DNA of 64,000 nucleotides, taken from Voacanga thouarsii. Lineage: Eukaryota; Streptophyta; Magnoliopsida; Gentianales; Apocynaceae. The notes beneath the pieces are model-generated. The model ran no database searches. It was not told the DNA's origin and saw only the letters and a program-made list of their open reading frames with translations. Position numbers and translations under genes: made by a program. The stretch's first letter is position 1. Each line of letters opens with the position of its first letter. Positions 23,333 to 33,579 of the stretch are shown here, piece by piece. The stretch covers positions 1,479,501 to 1,543,500 of the forward strand of contig JANUWF010001813.1 of the NCBI GenBank assembly GCA_026120185.1, in the 5' to 3' direction.

Positions 23333-24370
23333 GGGTGGGTGTGCCCAGCCCGGAGGAGGTGCGGAGGAGGCCCAGAGAGTGCAGGGTCTTGTTGCGGCCT
23401 GAAGGGCCCAGAGCAAGCCGAATGCCCCAGGTGCGGCGTTGACCAGGTGTGTGCGGGCCAGGCAAGTGCTTGTGTCAGAAAAAGGCAGTGCCTGTCCGAA
23501 GTGATTGGACTGGGAGGGACAAAATGAATTCAAAATTTGAATTAAAAGAGAGATTGAAAGGAATAGTAGCTCTCTGATAGATCAAAAGGAGCTATTTGGC
23601 CGAATCTGATATGAACACCAAGAAGCTGCAATGAAAGCATCCAGAAACAGTCGGAGCAAAATGACAAATCGAACCACGAAATGCCCAAACCAGCACCGTG
23701 AGGTGTCGCCTTAGAGAGAGAAGAGGGACAGGAACTGAACGAAACCACCACTAAGAACCAAAACGGATAATAATAAAGCAGACAACGAATGGACCGCTGC
23801 AGAATAAATTTGAACAGTAACTTAGAACTACGAATGAACCTCTGCAGAATAAATCCGAACTGGAACTTATGTCTGACTAGAAAACCGATCGATCGGAACG
23901 GGCAGGAAGACCAGAGCAAAGCCCACAATCCTCAGGCACGAACACCCGCTGATTACGGCATGCTGAGCAGAGGAAGAGAAGGAAGCCAAACTGAACCCCA
24001 AACCTGAGCATCAAGGAAACCGAGGATCCGAGCACCGTGAGGGCTGGGCACGAGTGGGGCAGTGCCGGAGCTAGTGCAGCAGGAAGCTCAAAGTAACTAG
24101 GGCTAGTCACAAGCTGGACGCACGGCAGGACAGAAAACCAGAAGCAAGAGCGTTGGTTGAACTTTGAACAACAAACTGCGGTCTGCACTTCGATCCGAAC
24201 AGAGTGAGTCCAGCGTGCAACAAGATGATCTTTCTGATAACCAGCAGCAACAAGATGCGAAGGGAGCGTTCTGTGAAAGCTATATCGGGCAAAGGATCAT
24301 ACTATTGAGCAAGGAGCCGGTTGTGGAGGCCGTGAGAGGCAGCACCGAACAAGCATTCGGTTGAGAGAAA
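23333..24370 (-). other. Probable 5' UTR of the minus-strand L1
   Basis: Higher GC than its surroundings. The apparent ORFs have no domain. A short internal tandem duplication (23787-23815 and 23833-23861) shares CTGCAGAATAAAT. Confidence 0.45.
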
Positions 24371-24647
24371 ACTCTCCCTAACATATTCTTTTATATGTTA
24401 CGTATAAACATATAAAATAAAAGTATATATAAGCAGTATATAAGTTTATTTTGGGATGAATTGTAGAGTTTGTTATGGTTCATATAATTTAACTCTTTGG
24501 AGTTTATTTTAATACATTATTATCATTGTGTGAGTAAACTGTGTTGAATTTGTGATTGCATTGAAATTTTAATGGGGAATGTGTTGTAAAATTTTTATAA
24601 TTATATATGAAATATATATAATTAGTATGTAAATAGATAAATTATAA

Positions 24648-24682
<35 letters not shown>

Positions 24683-24886
24683 ATAAATGTGTGGTTCTAT
24701 ATATACTATATGTATAAGATATTGTTATACATACACACAAAAATATATACGTACTAAAAATATCGGTATATGTAATTAGTATGTAAGAAATAATATGCAT
24801 ATATAAAATAAAGGTATTTATATTTATAAAAAAATGTTATAAAAAGTATTTTTTTAAAAAAAATAATAGTATGTGTGTAAATAAGT
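24371..24886. other. AT-rich gap without gene
   Basis: No ORF or element recognised. It contains a (TA)n run at about 24652-24679. Confidence 0.7.
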
Positions 24887-24891
24887 GTTTC

Positions 24892-25242
24892 TGTTATGAA
24901 TATCTTAAAATTATTGGAAGCTCCATTAATTAGTGGAGGCTCCACTAATTATGGATTTATGTGAATTATTAGAGAAGATTTTTATGGATGCCCATCATTT
25001 AGTAGAGACTCCACTAATTAAGATTATTGGAAGATGATGTATGACATGATGTATTCCACTAATTAGAGCTCTATAAATAGAGTTATTCTCTAAGCTTGTA
25101 ATACACTATCATTTAGTGAAAGAAATATTAGAGAAAATTGTGAGAGAAAAGAAAGAGAGAAATTCTTGTGCAAAGAATAGTTAGAATTTTATTAGTGTGT
25201 AGTGTGAAGATTTTATTCTAACACTACTCAAATTTTATAACA
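24892..25242 (+). repeat. 5' LTR of copia element
   Basis: 351 bp, TGTTATGAATATC to TTTATAACA, nearly identical to 30725-31090. The 3' copy has a small extra GTGAAAGAAAGATTA repeat. Confidence 0.93.
25073..25080 (+). promoter_or_regulatory. TATA box of copia 5' LTR
   Basis: TATAAATA preceded by GAGCTC. The same motif occurs at 30905-30912 in the 3' LTR, at the usual mid-LTR position. Confidence 0.65.
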
Positions 25243-25257
25243 CGTTATCAGCACGAG
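25243..25257 (+). promoter_or_regulatory. Candidate primer-binding site of copia element
   Basis: CGTTATCAGCACGAG directly follows the 5' LTR. It is not the usual initiator-Met PBS; the cognate tRNA was not identified. Confidence 0.5.
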
Positions 25258-25279
25258 TCTCTACCGTTATTAAAGCCAA

Positions 25280-25855
25280 ATGACAGGTACGCATTTATTA
25301 ATCTCTATGGCTAAACTCAAATTTATAACCCTTGATATTTCTGATGGGTTTTTGATACAAAAATGCATCTAAACGCTAAAAAGAAAATTTTGACCACTTG
25401 AAGATGGTCGTACTATCAACTGCACGGTATGAATGATTGCACCTGAAGTTGCAAGATTTTAAAACCGTGAACTCCGCAATGTATATAAAAAAAAATACAT
25501 CTCAATTAAAATTATGCGGAGAAAAAGTTATTGATGAAGATATATTGGAGAAGACATTTTCCACTTTTCATGCCTCGAATATTGTCCTGCAACAACAATA
25601 TCGAGAAAAAGAGTATCTAAAGTGTACAGATTTAACATGAGTTATTATTGAGCAATCATGAAGCCAAATGAACTGGCTCAACAGCACTCCCAGTAGTGAA
25701 TGTTGTTGGCTCCAGCAGAGGCCATCGTTCTAGTCGTAGTTGTGGCAGTGACTGTGGTTATGGTCATGGACACACTTGATATTTCCCTTATCACAGAGAA
25801 ATACTGGCCACCTGAAGTGAAATAGAAAGGGAAAAGGATATTTCAATTAATAATA
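25280..25855 (+). pseudogene. copia gag remnant
   Basis: The frame from ATG 25280 gives MAKLKFITLDISDG, the usual start of this copia gag type. It is then lost to stops and a frame change and resumes with LKLCGEKVIDEDILEKTFST and FHASNIVLQQQYREKEYLK (25500-25620), a gag signature of this lineage. Gly/Arg-rich coding (SSRGHRSSRSCGS) follows near 25710. The zinc knuckle and protease that should come next are absent. The sequence switches to the captured RKD gene at about 25,856. Confidence 0.8.
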
Positions 25856-26218
25856 AGCATCACATCTTTTTTCATATCACTAGTGTTCACATGAACTTGA
25901 GGATACGTGTTTGTAGTTGCTCTTTTGCAATTGAGCTGACAAATTTAAGATGAATGTTTGTAATTGTTCTTTTTCAATATTTACATTAGAGGAAGACAAA
26001 CAATTAGCAATTATGGACTTCAGCTCCTCTTCTTCGGCATCCTTCTTCTTTTCCTTCCCTTTTGAGCCAACATCTAGACTAGCAGCAGAATTAGCCGTGA
26101 AGTTACTGTGAAATGAGTCTTGGGATTTTATGATCCCCTTAAGTTTATTATACTTAAGTTTCTCATTATATTTGGCCTTGAAGCATGCTTGTCTCTATTT
26201 CTGTGTTTGGTCCTCTAA
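25856..26218 (-). pseudogene. Read-through C-terminal part of the RKD gene copy
   Basis: Same frame as exon 4 after the premature TAG: LEDQTQK, a second TAG, then RQACFKAKYNEKLKYNKL, a Lys/Glu-rich stretch (KGKEKKKDAEEEELKSI) and a terminal stop at 25880. The RQACFKA.Y segment is typical of the coiled C-terminal region of RKD proteins, so the captured copy originally held the whole coding region. Confidence 0.7.
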
Positions 26219-27218
26219 CTACGTATCAGGACTTTCTTCCACCAACTGCTTTTCACATTCCAGTATCTCAATGGCTTCTTTCAACTTCTTCTCAGCCATA
26301 TGTCCTCCTTCTTCTTTATTTTGCATCTCCTGTAAATCGAAGTGATATCATCGGTTATTTACTTGTAAATCTTTTATAGTTTCATACTTGCAAATTATAA
26401 GTGTGTGTGAGAGAGAACCTGAACATTCTGAATTAGGGTCTCCAAGTTCATCAACTTCCTGTGAAGCCATCGACGAATTCCTAACTCCCTACATCTTTTC
26501 TTGAGACGGGTTATGCTAATATTCAGTTTTTTGGCCGCGCTTTTGATTGGCAGGTAAAAGTACTGCGAAATGGTTTCTCTTGATAGTGTCTGGGAGTTTT
26601 TGCCATTCTGCTCTCTCTGCCTCTTAATCCTTTTATTCTCTATAGGAATTTTGTTTGAAATAATATCTTGAACTTCGATATTATGCATGTCATGGGTCCT
26701 CACTCCGACTTCATTACCAATACCATTCATTATTTCTCCTAGAAAAAGATAAATAATATTAGTAAAGATAATACCATTCAAAATTCATGTTTGAATATAT
26801 GATAACCTGGAATCATATTTTGACTTTGTTCAAAATCCATTAAGGAGTAGAAAGGATCATGCACAAGCATATCCTCATTCAGAGGAATAGCATCAAGAGG
26901 AACAGTATCAAAAGCAGTCTCTTGCATGGGCAGATCAAATTGGTCCCAAGTAGTATGTTCACTAATTTACATCAAAACAAACCAAAAGATAGTTTAATTT
27001 CATTATCAAGCACACTAAAAAAAAAAAAAGGGGAAGCCCTTAAAGGTATCTCACCTGAAATTAGGAGGAAGCAGTTGGCTTGGAAAGGACAACATATTAA
27101 AACCTTCTACGTTAGAATTAGGAGGAAGAGGTTGGCTTGGAAAGGAAAATACATCAAAATCTGCTACAGAAACCAAGTCAAAATTTGACCATGTCTCAAA
27201 TGAATTACGAGTCTCCAT
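26219..27218 (-). CDS. RKD-type RWP-RK transcription factor gene copy inside copia element
   Basis: Four exons on the minus strand: 27218-27055, 26961-26807, 26738-26419 and 26329 to a TAG at 26219, all with GT..AG introns and consistent phases, predicting 249 aa. Exon 3 encodes the RWP-RK domain: LSRETISQYFYLPIKSAAKK, then LKKRCRELGIRRWLHRKLMN and LETLIQNVQ, very like RKD proteins, which are nuclear DNA-binding regulators linked to egg-cell and embryo identity. Two caveats: the RWP signature reads RWL (CCT to CTT), and TAG at 26219 plus a second TAG shortly after truncate the frame, which otherwise continues (RQACFKAKYN) to 25880. Both TAGs fit CAG-to-TAG. Exon 1 has an internal repeat (SFPSQPLPPN / SFPSQLLPPN). 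Retained introns exclude origin by retroposition of its own mRNA. Whether it is transcribed is unknown. Confidence 0.8.
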
Positions 27219-27280
27219 ATCTGCTTTGTGATTTTTGTTTTTGATGTTTACTAATGACTGATGATTGAGATATATATCGA

Positions 27281-27330
<50 letters not shown>

Positions 27331-27500
27331 AGGAAGAAGAAGAGGTAGATGGTAGGTAGAGGGTCGAAATAGAAGAAAAGACAAGAGAGGAAGAGGAAAA
27401 ATCATTACCGGGAAGAGAGAAAAAAAAAAGGAGATTTTTATAATAAATGTCTTGCCATTTCCTACTTGTCATCATGTTCTTACATTTCCTTTTCTTTTCA
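27219..27500 (-). promoter_or_regulatory. Upstream region of the captured RKD gene
   Basis: About 280 bp between the RKD start codon and resumed copia coding sequence. It contains a (TA)n run (27284-27323) and a pyrimidine-rich stretch (minus strand). It is likely 5' UTR and proximal promoter carried with the gene. The junction with copia lies between about 27,430 and 27,510. Confidence 0.5.
27284..27323. repeat. (TA)n microsatellite
   Basis: About 20 TA units in the upstream region of the captured RKD gene. Confidence 0.9.
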
Positions 27501-30500
27501 TTATTCTTATGAAATCATTATTCCCTAAATTAGGGAGAGAACAGAAACAGTACAAGAAAGATCTTGATTGGACAACATTATTAAATTATCTTGATCATGC
27601 ATTGCAAATCAAATGCCAGACACTTTTGTTGACTCCAGAAGAGTAATAAAATTGCATATGTCAGCTATAAAATTGAAGTTCCAACAGAACAAAAGATTAT
27701 ACATATAGCTGCTGAGTCAAAAGCATGCCAGAAGTATGGCCGACCTCTTGGTTCTAAAGATTAAAATCCTCAAAAGAAAAGAGGATTAAATGATCCAGAT
27801 GATCATATTGAAGAGAAAGACCAAGAAAAAATTGATGACAAAGAATCATAAGTTGATGAAAGCAACACTAAAATTTCTATCAATTATACCACTTCCGGTA
27901 GAAGTTGGAATCGGATAGAAACTATTATTGATAATATATTTGCATACAATATATCTCTTGATGTTACATAGGATAATGATGATCCTGAACCAATATCAGT
28001 TGATGAATGTCGGCATAGAAAAGATTGGCTGTAATGGAAAGATGCGATTCAATCGAAATTAAATGCACTAACAAAACGTGAAGTCTTCGGACCTGCAGTC
28101 CTAATACTAGAAGGTGTAAAACCTATTGGCTACTAATGGATATTTGTGCGAAAATGCAATGAAAATAAATCGTACAATATAAAGCACGGTTAGTAGCCAA
28201 AGGTTTTTCACAAAGACCAGAAATCATTATATGGCCTGAAGCCATCTGGACGCATGTGGTTCAATCATCTTAGTGAATAGTGATTGAAAGCGGGATTTAA
28301 AAATGACCAGGTATGTCCATGTGTTTTTATTAAGAAATTTGATTCTAAATTTGTGATATTAGTTATATATGTTGATGATATTAATATTATTGGAACTCCT
28401 AAAGAGCTCCAAGAAACAATTGATTATTCGACATCAAGGATGGTCGTAAAATTACACTTTGCCTTGGTTTACAAATTGAACATTTATTCAACATATACAG
28501 CAAAAGTGTTGGGGATATGCCCTAGAGTCAATTTGTACTTATACAATTGTCATTATGTTTTATATAATAATATGAGGCTTTCCTTTCCATGAATAGTGAG
28601 TTTTGTTTTGTTGGTCATCAAGTACGTGACTTGATAGTAAAACCCTACAATGAATACAATGACTATTCTAAAACTGTCCCTGATCGATTATTATTGGAAT
28701 AATAATAAATTAAGATTAGTATATTTGTGACTTGATGGCTATGTTTTACTGACCATGGATATTTGTGATATCGAGTCAAGACATAAATAAATGTTAGAGA
28801 ACATTGTATTGGACATGACCCACTATGAGAGTACTTCATGGAATATGTCATAAGTACTTTCTAGCCATAATAATATTGAAAGTCCTTCGACCTAAATTCA
28901 TCATAGTTTCCTACTTGATAAATTCTATATTTTGACATTGTCTAAAGTTGTCTTTAACCAGATAATAAATTAGACTACTGTTGGATATAGAATAAATCAA
29001 GGAGAGAAATATGATTGATTGTGAAGGAATTTGTCCCTTTTAGTTATGGGAGAGATATCCATGGGCCCCTTGATAAGTTAGACTGTTAAAAATGCATGGC
29101 CGTGCTCAAATATATCAATCTAAGATATTGATATCATTTGTTTGAACAGTCTACTATGAAATCAAGAAATAATTGATTAAGCTTAATAAGGATGACATGC
29201 TCCGTGCCTTATGCTTAATCTGGATATCGTGTGACAAAAGGACTAAATATAAAATTATGGTTTAGTTCAAAGAGATCACCGATCTTCATTTAACCTGGAT
29301 AGTTATAATGTTTTGCTAGAAACCGCTTATAACTTGTGGGCCATTTAAATATGATTTAGGTACATGCCAGTGTTAAATGAACCTATAAGGTCACACAATA
29401 AGCGAACTTGTTAGGTTATTTTTCTGGTGACCAGGTTCGATGAATCTGGATGATATCCAGATTATAAGAATCTGACTCGGAAAATTAATTAGTTAAATTA
29501 CCGAGATAATGGCAGAATCTTATCATATCAGTTTTAATTTAATTTGAATTTAAATTAGAATATGATAAGATATTATTAGGGTTGGACTCTAAGAGGTTCG
29601 AGGATTTTTTAAGAAAACCCTAGCCGTCTTTTCAAAAGTCCAATTTTTCGGTTGAGAACATTTGTGACATTCTCTACCAGAAAAGAAAAAAAAAAACCCT
29701 CTCAAACCCTAGGCGCTAGCACTCCCCGAGTATCGAGTGAGTTCGCGGTGTGTATCCGATAGAGGACGTTCGCATACTGCAGCGTCTGGTGATTGTTCGG
29801 GTTGAACGTACAACAGCGCAACCAGAATCGAAGGATTTCGATTACAGCAACCAGAGGTAATTCTTAAACCTTAGATCATCTTAATCGTTTATTTGGGTCC
29901 TCGGGAGGGATTCGTGGATGTTTTTCTCGTTTAGGAGTCCACGAATTCCAACAAAAAGTTCTAAAAAGATTTGGCATGGACAAAGCACATCCATTGAGTA
30001 TTCTAATGATCGTCCGGTCATTAGATATGAATAAAGATTTTTTCCAACCTCAAGAAGAGGATGAAGAACTTCTTGGTCCTGAAGTACCATATCTTAGTGC
30101 AATTGGTGCATTGTTGTATCTTGCTAACAATACACGACCAAATATTACATTTACTGTCAATTTATTAGCAAGATTTAGTTCTTCACCAACACGACAATAT
30201 TAGAATGGAATTAAACAAGTCCCCCGATATCTCCAAGCAGCTACTTCTTCAAATTATACTGAAATTACAGCCATTCATGAAGCAAGTAGAAAATGATTCA
30301 TTATATCCAAGAAAGTTGTGGATTATCATATATCAGAGATATTCCAACTTCTCTTTATGAAGAGAATACAGTTTGCATAGCGCAATTACGAGGAGGATAT
30401 ATTAAAGGAGATCGGACACAACATAGGTCACCAAACTCCAGAAGAAAGGTGAAATTGATGTACTACAAATTCGGTCATGTGACAACCTCGCAGATATTTT

Positions 30501-30600
30501 CACAAAGACTTTACCGACTGCAACATTTGAGAAGTTGAGATATAAAATCGGTATGCGTCGGTTTAAAGATTTAAAGGAATCAGCTCATCAGGGGGAGTAA
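27500..30600 (+). pseudogene. copia pol remnant (end of integrase, RT, RNase H), split by solo LTR
   Basis: It begins with the integrase C-terminal region (SLFPKLGREQKQYKKDLDW, about 27510). Next comes the pre-RT linker (IIHIAAESKACQKYGRPLGS) and RT start (ECRHRKDWL*WKDAIQSKLN, EGVKPIGY*WIFVRKCNEN). A deletion joins this directly to KSLYGLKPSGRMWFNHLSE. The RT catalytic region follows (VILVIYVDDINIIGTPKELQ, about 28345-28400). After the solo LTR the frame resumes (MDKAHPLS, LGPEVPYLSAIGALLYLANN, TRPNITFTVNLLARFSSSP) and then RNase H traces. Many stops and frame changes are present. Confidence 0.85.
28507..29953 (+). mobile_element. Solo LTR (1447 bp) inside copia pol
   Basis: Runs TGTTGGGGATATGCCC to GAATTCCAACA with a 5-bp TSD AAAAG (28502-28506 and 29954-29958). 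Excising it restores the copia frame AKVLK.FGMDKAHP. The TGTTGGG.ATATGCCC start is shared with the large copia family at 56467 and 63696, but the rest differs. The strand follows the LTR start motif. No internal region remains, consistent with LTR-LTR recombination. Confidence 0.88.
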
Positions 30601-30713
30601 TAAACAGATATATAGAATAGTGTACTCTTTTTCATTCACTAGATTTTTTTCCCACTGGGTTTTTATCTAGTAAGGTTTTAACGAGGCATATTCTTTATGT
30701 AATGGATGGACAT

Positions 30714-30724
30714 CCAAGGGGGAG
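30714..30724 (+). promoter_or_regulatory. Polypurine tract of copia element
   Basis: CCAAGGGGGAG directly precedes the 3' LTR. Confidence 0.8.
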
Positions 30725-31090
30725 TGTTGTGAATATCTTAAAATTATTGGAAACTCCATTAATTAGTGGAGGCTCTACTAATTATAGATTTATGTGAATT
30801 ATTATAGAAGATTTTTATGGATGTCCACCATTTAGTGGAGACACCACTAATAAAAATTAGTGGAAGATGATGTATGCCATGATGTATTCCACTAATTAGA
30901 GCTCTATAAATAGAGCTATTCTCTAAGCTTGTAATACTTCATCATTTTGTGAAAGAAAGATTAGTGAAAGAAAGATTAGAGAAAATTGTGAGAGAAAAGA
31001 AAGAGAGAAATTCTTGTGCAAAGAATAGTTAAAATTTTATTAGTGTGTAGTATGAAGATTTTATTCTAACACTACCCAAATCTTATAACA
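30725..31090 (+). repeat. 3' LTR of copia element
   Basis: 366 bp, TGTTGTGAATATC to CTTATAACA, followed by the TSD GTTTC. Confidence 0.93.
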
Positions 31091-31095
31091 GTTTC

Positions 31096-31685
31096 AGAAT
31101 ACTAGAAGAATTTTAGAAGAAAAACAAAGACAAGCAGAGTATATGACACAATTTCAAATAAATATTCATTTGGAATTACAAAAACATTATCCTAAATATC
31201 ATTTAGAATATGGATTGTGAAGAATGCCAAAAGATTTTCAATGATATTAAAGAAGTCGATTTAAGAGTAAAAGTCTAGAAAAAAATTTGAAGGTTGTATG
31301 GTTAAAGTAGAATAAACTGGTAAGAAAGCATGTTGGACCTATATTTTGAAATAATAGTTTGAATCTTTAATTCTTTCAAACAATCATAAAAATGAATTTT
31401 GAAGATAATAGTAGTATACGTAATTATTTTCCTCTTATTTGTATAGCTCTCCCTAGATGTGAAATTTGGTTAGTGTTAACAATTACTGCTATTAATACTT
31501 GAGTTGATCCTGTTTTGATTTTGTTTCTCCACCCCCTCTCATGATGGTATAATTCTTTTATATATAAATAAATATAAATATAAATATAAATATAAATAAT
31601 ATATATAAATAAATGTAATTAAATAATAAATAACATATACTTCTATTTATTATATATGCACAAGATATTATTATTATTATTATTG

Positions 31686-31743
<58 letters not shown>

Positions 31744-32000
31744 GTACATGCAAAATATAAATATATATAATTAGTATGTAAATATATATTATAATTTAAA
31801 ATATAAAAAATGATTATAATTTAAAATTATAAGTATAAGGAAAAATGAATGATACAAAATAATATTATATAAAATATTTTTTATTATGATTATATTAAAA
31901 TTTTGATGGTGAATGGGTTTTGTTTATTTTTTTACAGATTTTTTTTTAGTTAATTTTTTGGGGGGAATTTTAGGTCCAATATCTCGTTAGGTCTCCGTTT
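31096..32000. other. Gene-poor AT-rich gap
   Basis: A short open stretch at 31091-31218 (NTRRILEEKQRQAEYMTQFQ and following) looks coding-like but matches nothing I recognise. (TATAAA)n-like and (ATT)n microsatellites occupy 31557-31745. No gene is supported. Confidence 0.6.
31660..31745. repeat. (ATT)n microsatellite
   Basis: ATT triplets with a few ATC/GTT interruptions. Confidence 0.9.
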
Positions 32001-32172
32001 TCTCAATTCTCTACTGCGTTAGAATCGGGGATTATTTTGTTTTTGACAAATTAAAGGCCCGAGATCCCTGCTTTCCCGTGTTGAGGATGGATTAGGAATG
32101 AAAAGCACTAAGAGACATGGCCGGAATTTCTAGTCTTCGACCTAACTTGACCCGTTGCCATTCCTAAGGGAA

Positions 32173-32335
32173 ATGTAAGCAGAATTCATTTGGATACTCC
32201 TACATGTTCAATCCACTTTCAGCGGTTTCGCTGGAGATCTTTATCGCTAATGCAATCGTGGTTTTACTCATTCATGCAGTTGTATTTAGTGAATCTAAGA
32301 AATATGATTATCCACCATTAGTCACTAAAGTGGGT
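32173..32335 (+). pseudogene. nad2: Nuclear insert of mitochondrial nad2 exon 1 (NUMT)
   Basis: Nad2 is the membrane subunit 2 of respiratory complex I, normally encoded in plant mitochondria. The plus strand reads M*AEFIW at 32173, a degraded version of the nad2 N-terminus. From 32204 it reads MFNPLSAVSLEIFIANAIVV, then LLIHAVVFSESKKYDYPPLV, a close match to plant mitochondrial nad2 (MFN..LAV.PEIF..NA, LLIHGVVFS.SKK.DYPPL). Similarity stops after TKVG, where poly(A)-like sequence begins. Only the first exon-sized part is present, so it cannot make a working subunit. Upstream sequence from about 32,000 is less AT-rich and may belong to the same insert, but I cannot confirm that. Confidence 0.8.
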
Positions 32336-32446
32336 AAAAACAATAAAAATGAAATACCATTTGTATTACAAAAAAAAAAGAGAAGTATTTTTATTTTAAA
32401 ATAATTTTTTTAAAAAAATATAATATTCTTGATTTTATAGATGGAA

Positions 32447-33251
32447 GGGTAAAATATGTTAACCACTCTTGAACTTTCACAAATTTTTATTTCTACACAC
32501 TGAGCTTTAAAATATGTGATTTTAGCACTCAAACTTTTGAAACACCTAAAAAAATAGCCCTTTCAACAAAAAAAAGCTCAAGTACAAAACAAAATCATCA
32601 GATTTTAGCTCTCATTCTCCCATTTTTTATTTCTAAAATATTAGTTTTCAACTTTAATCTCGCTCTCTTCTTTTCGAATTTCTTCATTTATTTATAACAA
32701 TTTTAAGATTTAACTTCAAATCTTTTATGTGACTCAATAATCTTGAAATTACTCTTTTTCACTATTTCGAATACAACCATACAACAAAAATAACATATTT
32801 TATCCTTTAAGAAACAAAATTAAGAGATAAAGATGAAGATGAAAAAACCAATTCAATTCTTGATGAATAGTAATTTTTTTTGCATCTCTATAAAAAGGAA
32901 GAATAAATTTGAAAGTAGAAGTGAATTACAAAAAAAAAAAAAAAATCTAAAAAGAGAAGTGAGAGATGCGTAAGTTGCAGTAATTTTTTCTTGTCATATA
33001 TAGAAGTTACTTTGTAAGAATTAGAAAGATGACACCATATTGTGAGAGTTGACTGAATGAAAATACCTATAAAATAGGTCATATGGAAGTCATGTGAAGA
33101 TCGAACTTCTGTGAGCACATAATAGTTTTAATTGATGGAATAGCTATTTTTTAATGTTTGAAAAGTTTGAAGGTTAAAATCATACATTTTAAAATTTGAG
33201 AGTGAAAATCAAAATTTGTGAAAGTTTAAGGGTGGCTGATATATTTTATCC
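32447..33251. mobile_element. Mutator-like MITE (805 bp) with 9-bp TSD
   Basis: Long imperfect terminal inverted repeats of about 120 bp (left starts GGGTAAAATATGTTAACC; right complement starts GGATAAAATATATCAGCC), flanked by a perfect 9-bp duplication TAGATGGAA (32438-32446 and 33252-33260). Both features fit Mutator-type elements. The internal 550 bp is AT-rich and has no transposase, so it is non-autonomous. Confidence 0.85.
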
Positions 33252-33260
33252 TAGATGGAA

Positions 33261-33505
33261 TAATAAAAGAAATTATAGTATTCCACGCCAATAATATAAA
33301 CTTTCAAATAATTAGAGAAATCTTTATTTATATAAAGAAATCTTAAGGGAGACTAATATAAATTACTTTAAAATAAATTAATGATTTTAGTCTTTAGTCC
33401 AAAATAAAAGGGTGTAAAAGATGGAATAAAAATAGAGGTGTTAGCGGATAACCATGATATAGTAAATGGTACGGACAAGTAATATACCTTTCTCTTTTCA
33501 ATAAC
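33261..33505. other. Short gap without gene
   Basis: AT-rich; nothing recognised. It contains the left TSD of the following L1 at its end. Confidence 0.6.
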
Positions 33506-33579
33506 AAGATGGGAATAACCCTCCATCCCCACCCAAATCTTTGCAACCCTCTTAACCCCCTCGGTCCTGGGCCAATATT

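Larger units (their letters stand above)
22189..24370 (-). mobile_element. L1-type LINE, 5' part only (minus strand)
   Basis: Contains a 5' UTR (about 24370 to 23333) and ORF1 (23332 to about 22195). ORF2 and the poly(A) tail are absent because the hAT end abuts the element at about 22.19 kb. The 5' end is set by the change from GC-richer sequence to AT-rich DNA near 24370 and is approximate. Confidence 0.65.
24892..31090 (+). mobile_element. Non-autonomous Ty1/copia element carrying a captured RKD gene
   Basis: 6.2 kb, LTRs of 351 and 366 bp (TGTTATGAATATC...TTATAACA), TSD GTTTC on both sides (24887-24891 and 31091-31095) and a PPT before the 3' LTR. The internal region holds degraded gag, then an antisense RWP-RK gene with introns (25880-27218) and its upstream sequence, then the end of integrase and the RT/RNase H remnants. 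Protease, most of integrase and the RT core are missing. A solo LTR splits the RT/RNase H part. Mobility would have needed a helper element. Confidence 0.9.

Noticed and set aside
31091..31218. Coding-like stretch after the copia TSD (NTRRILEEKQRQ...)
   Set aside because: Too short, no start, no recognised family; cannot be supported as a gene.
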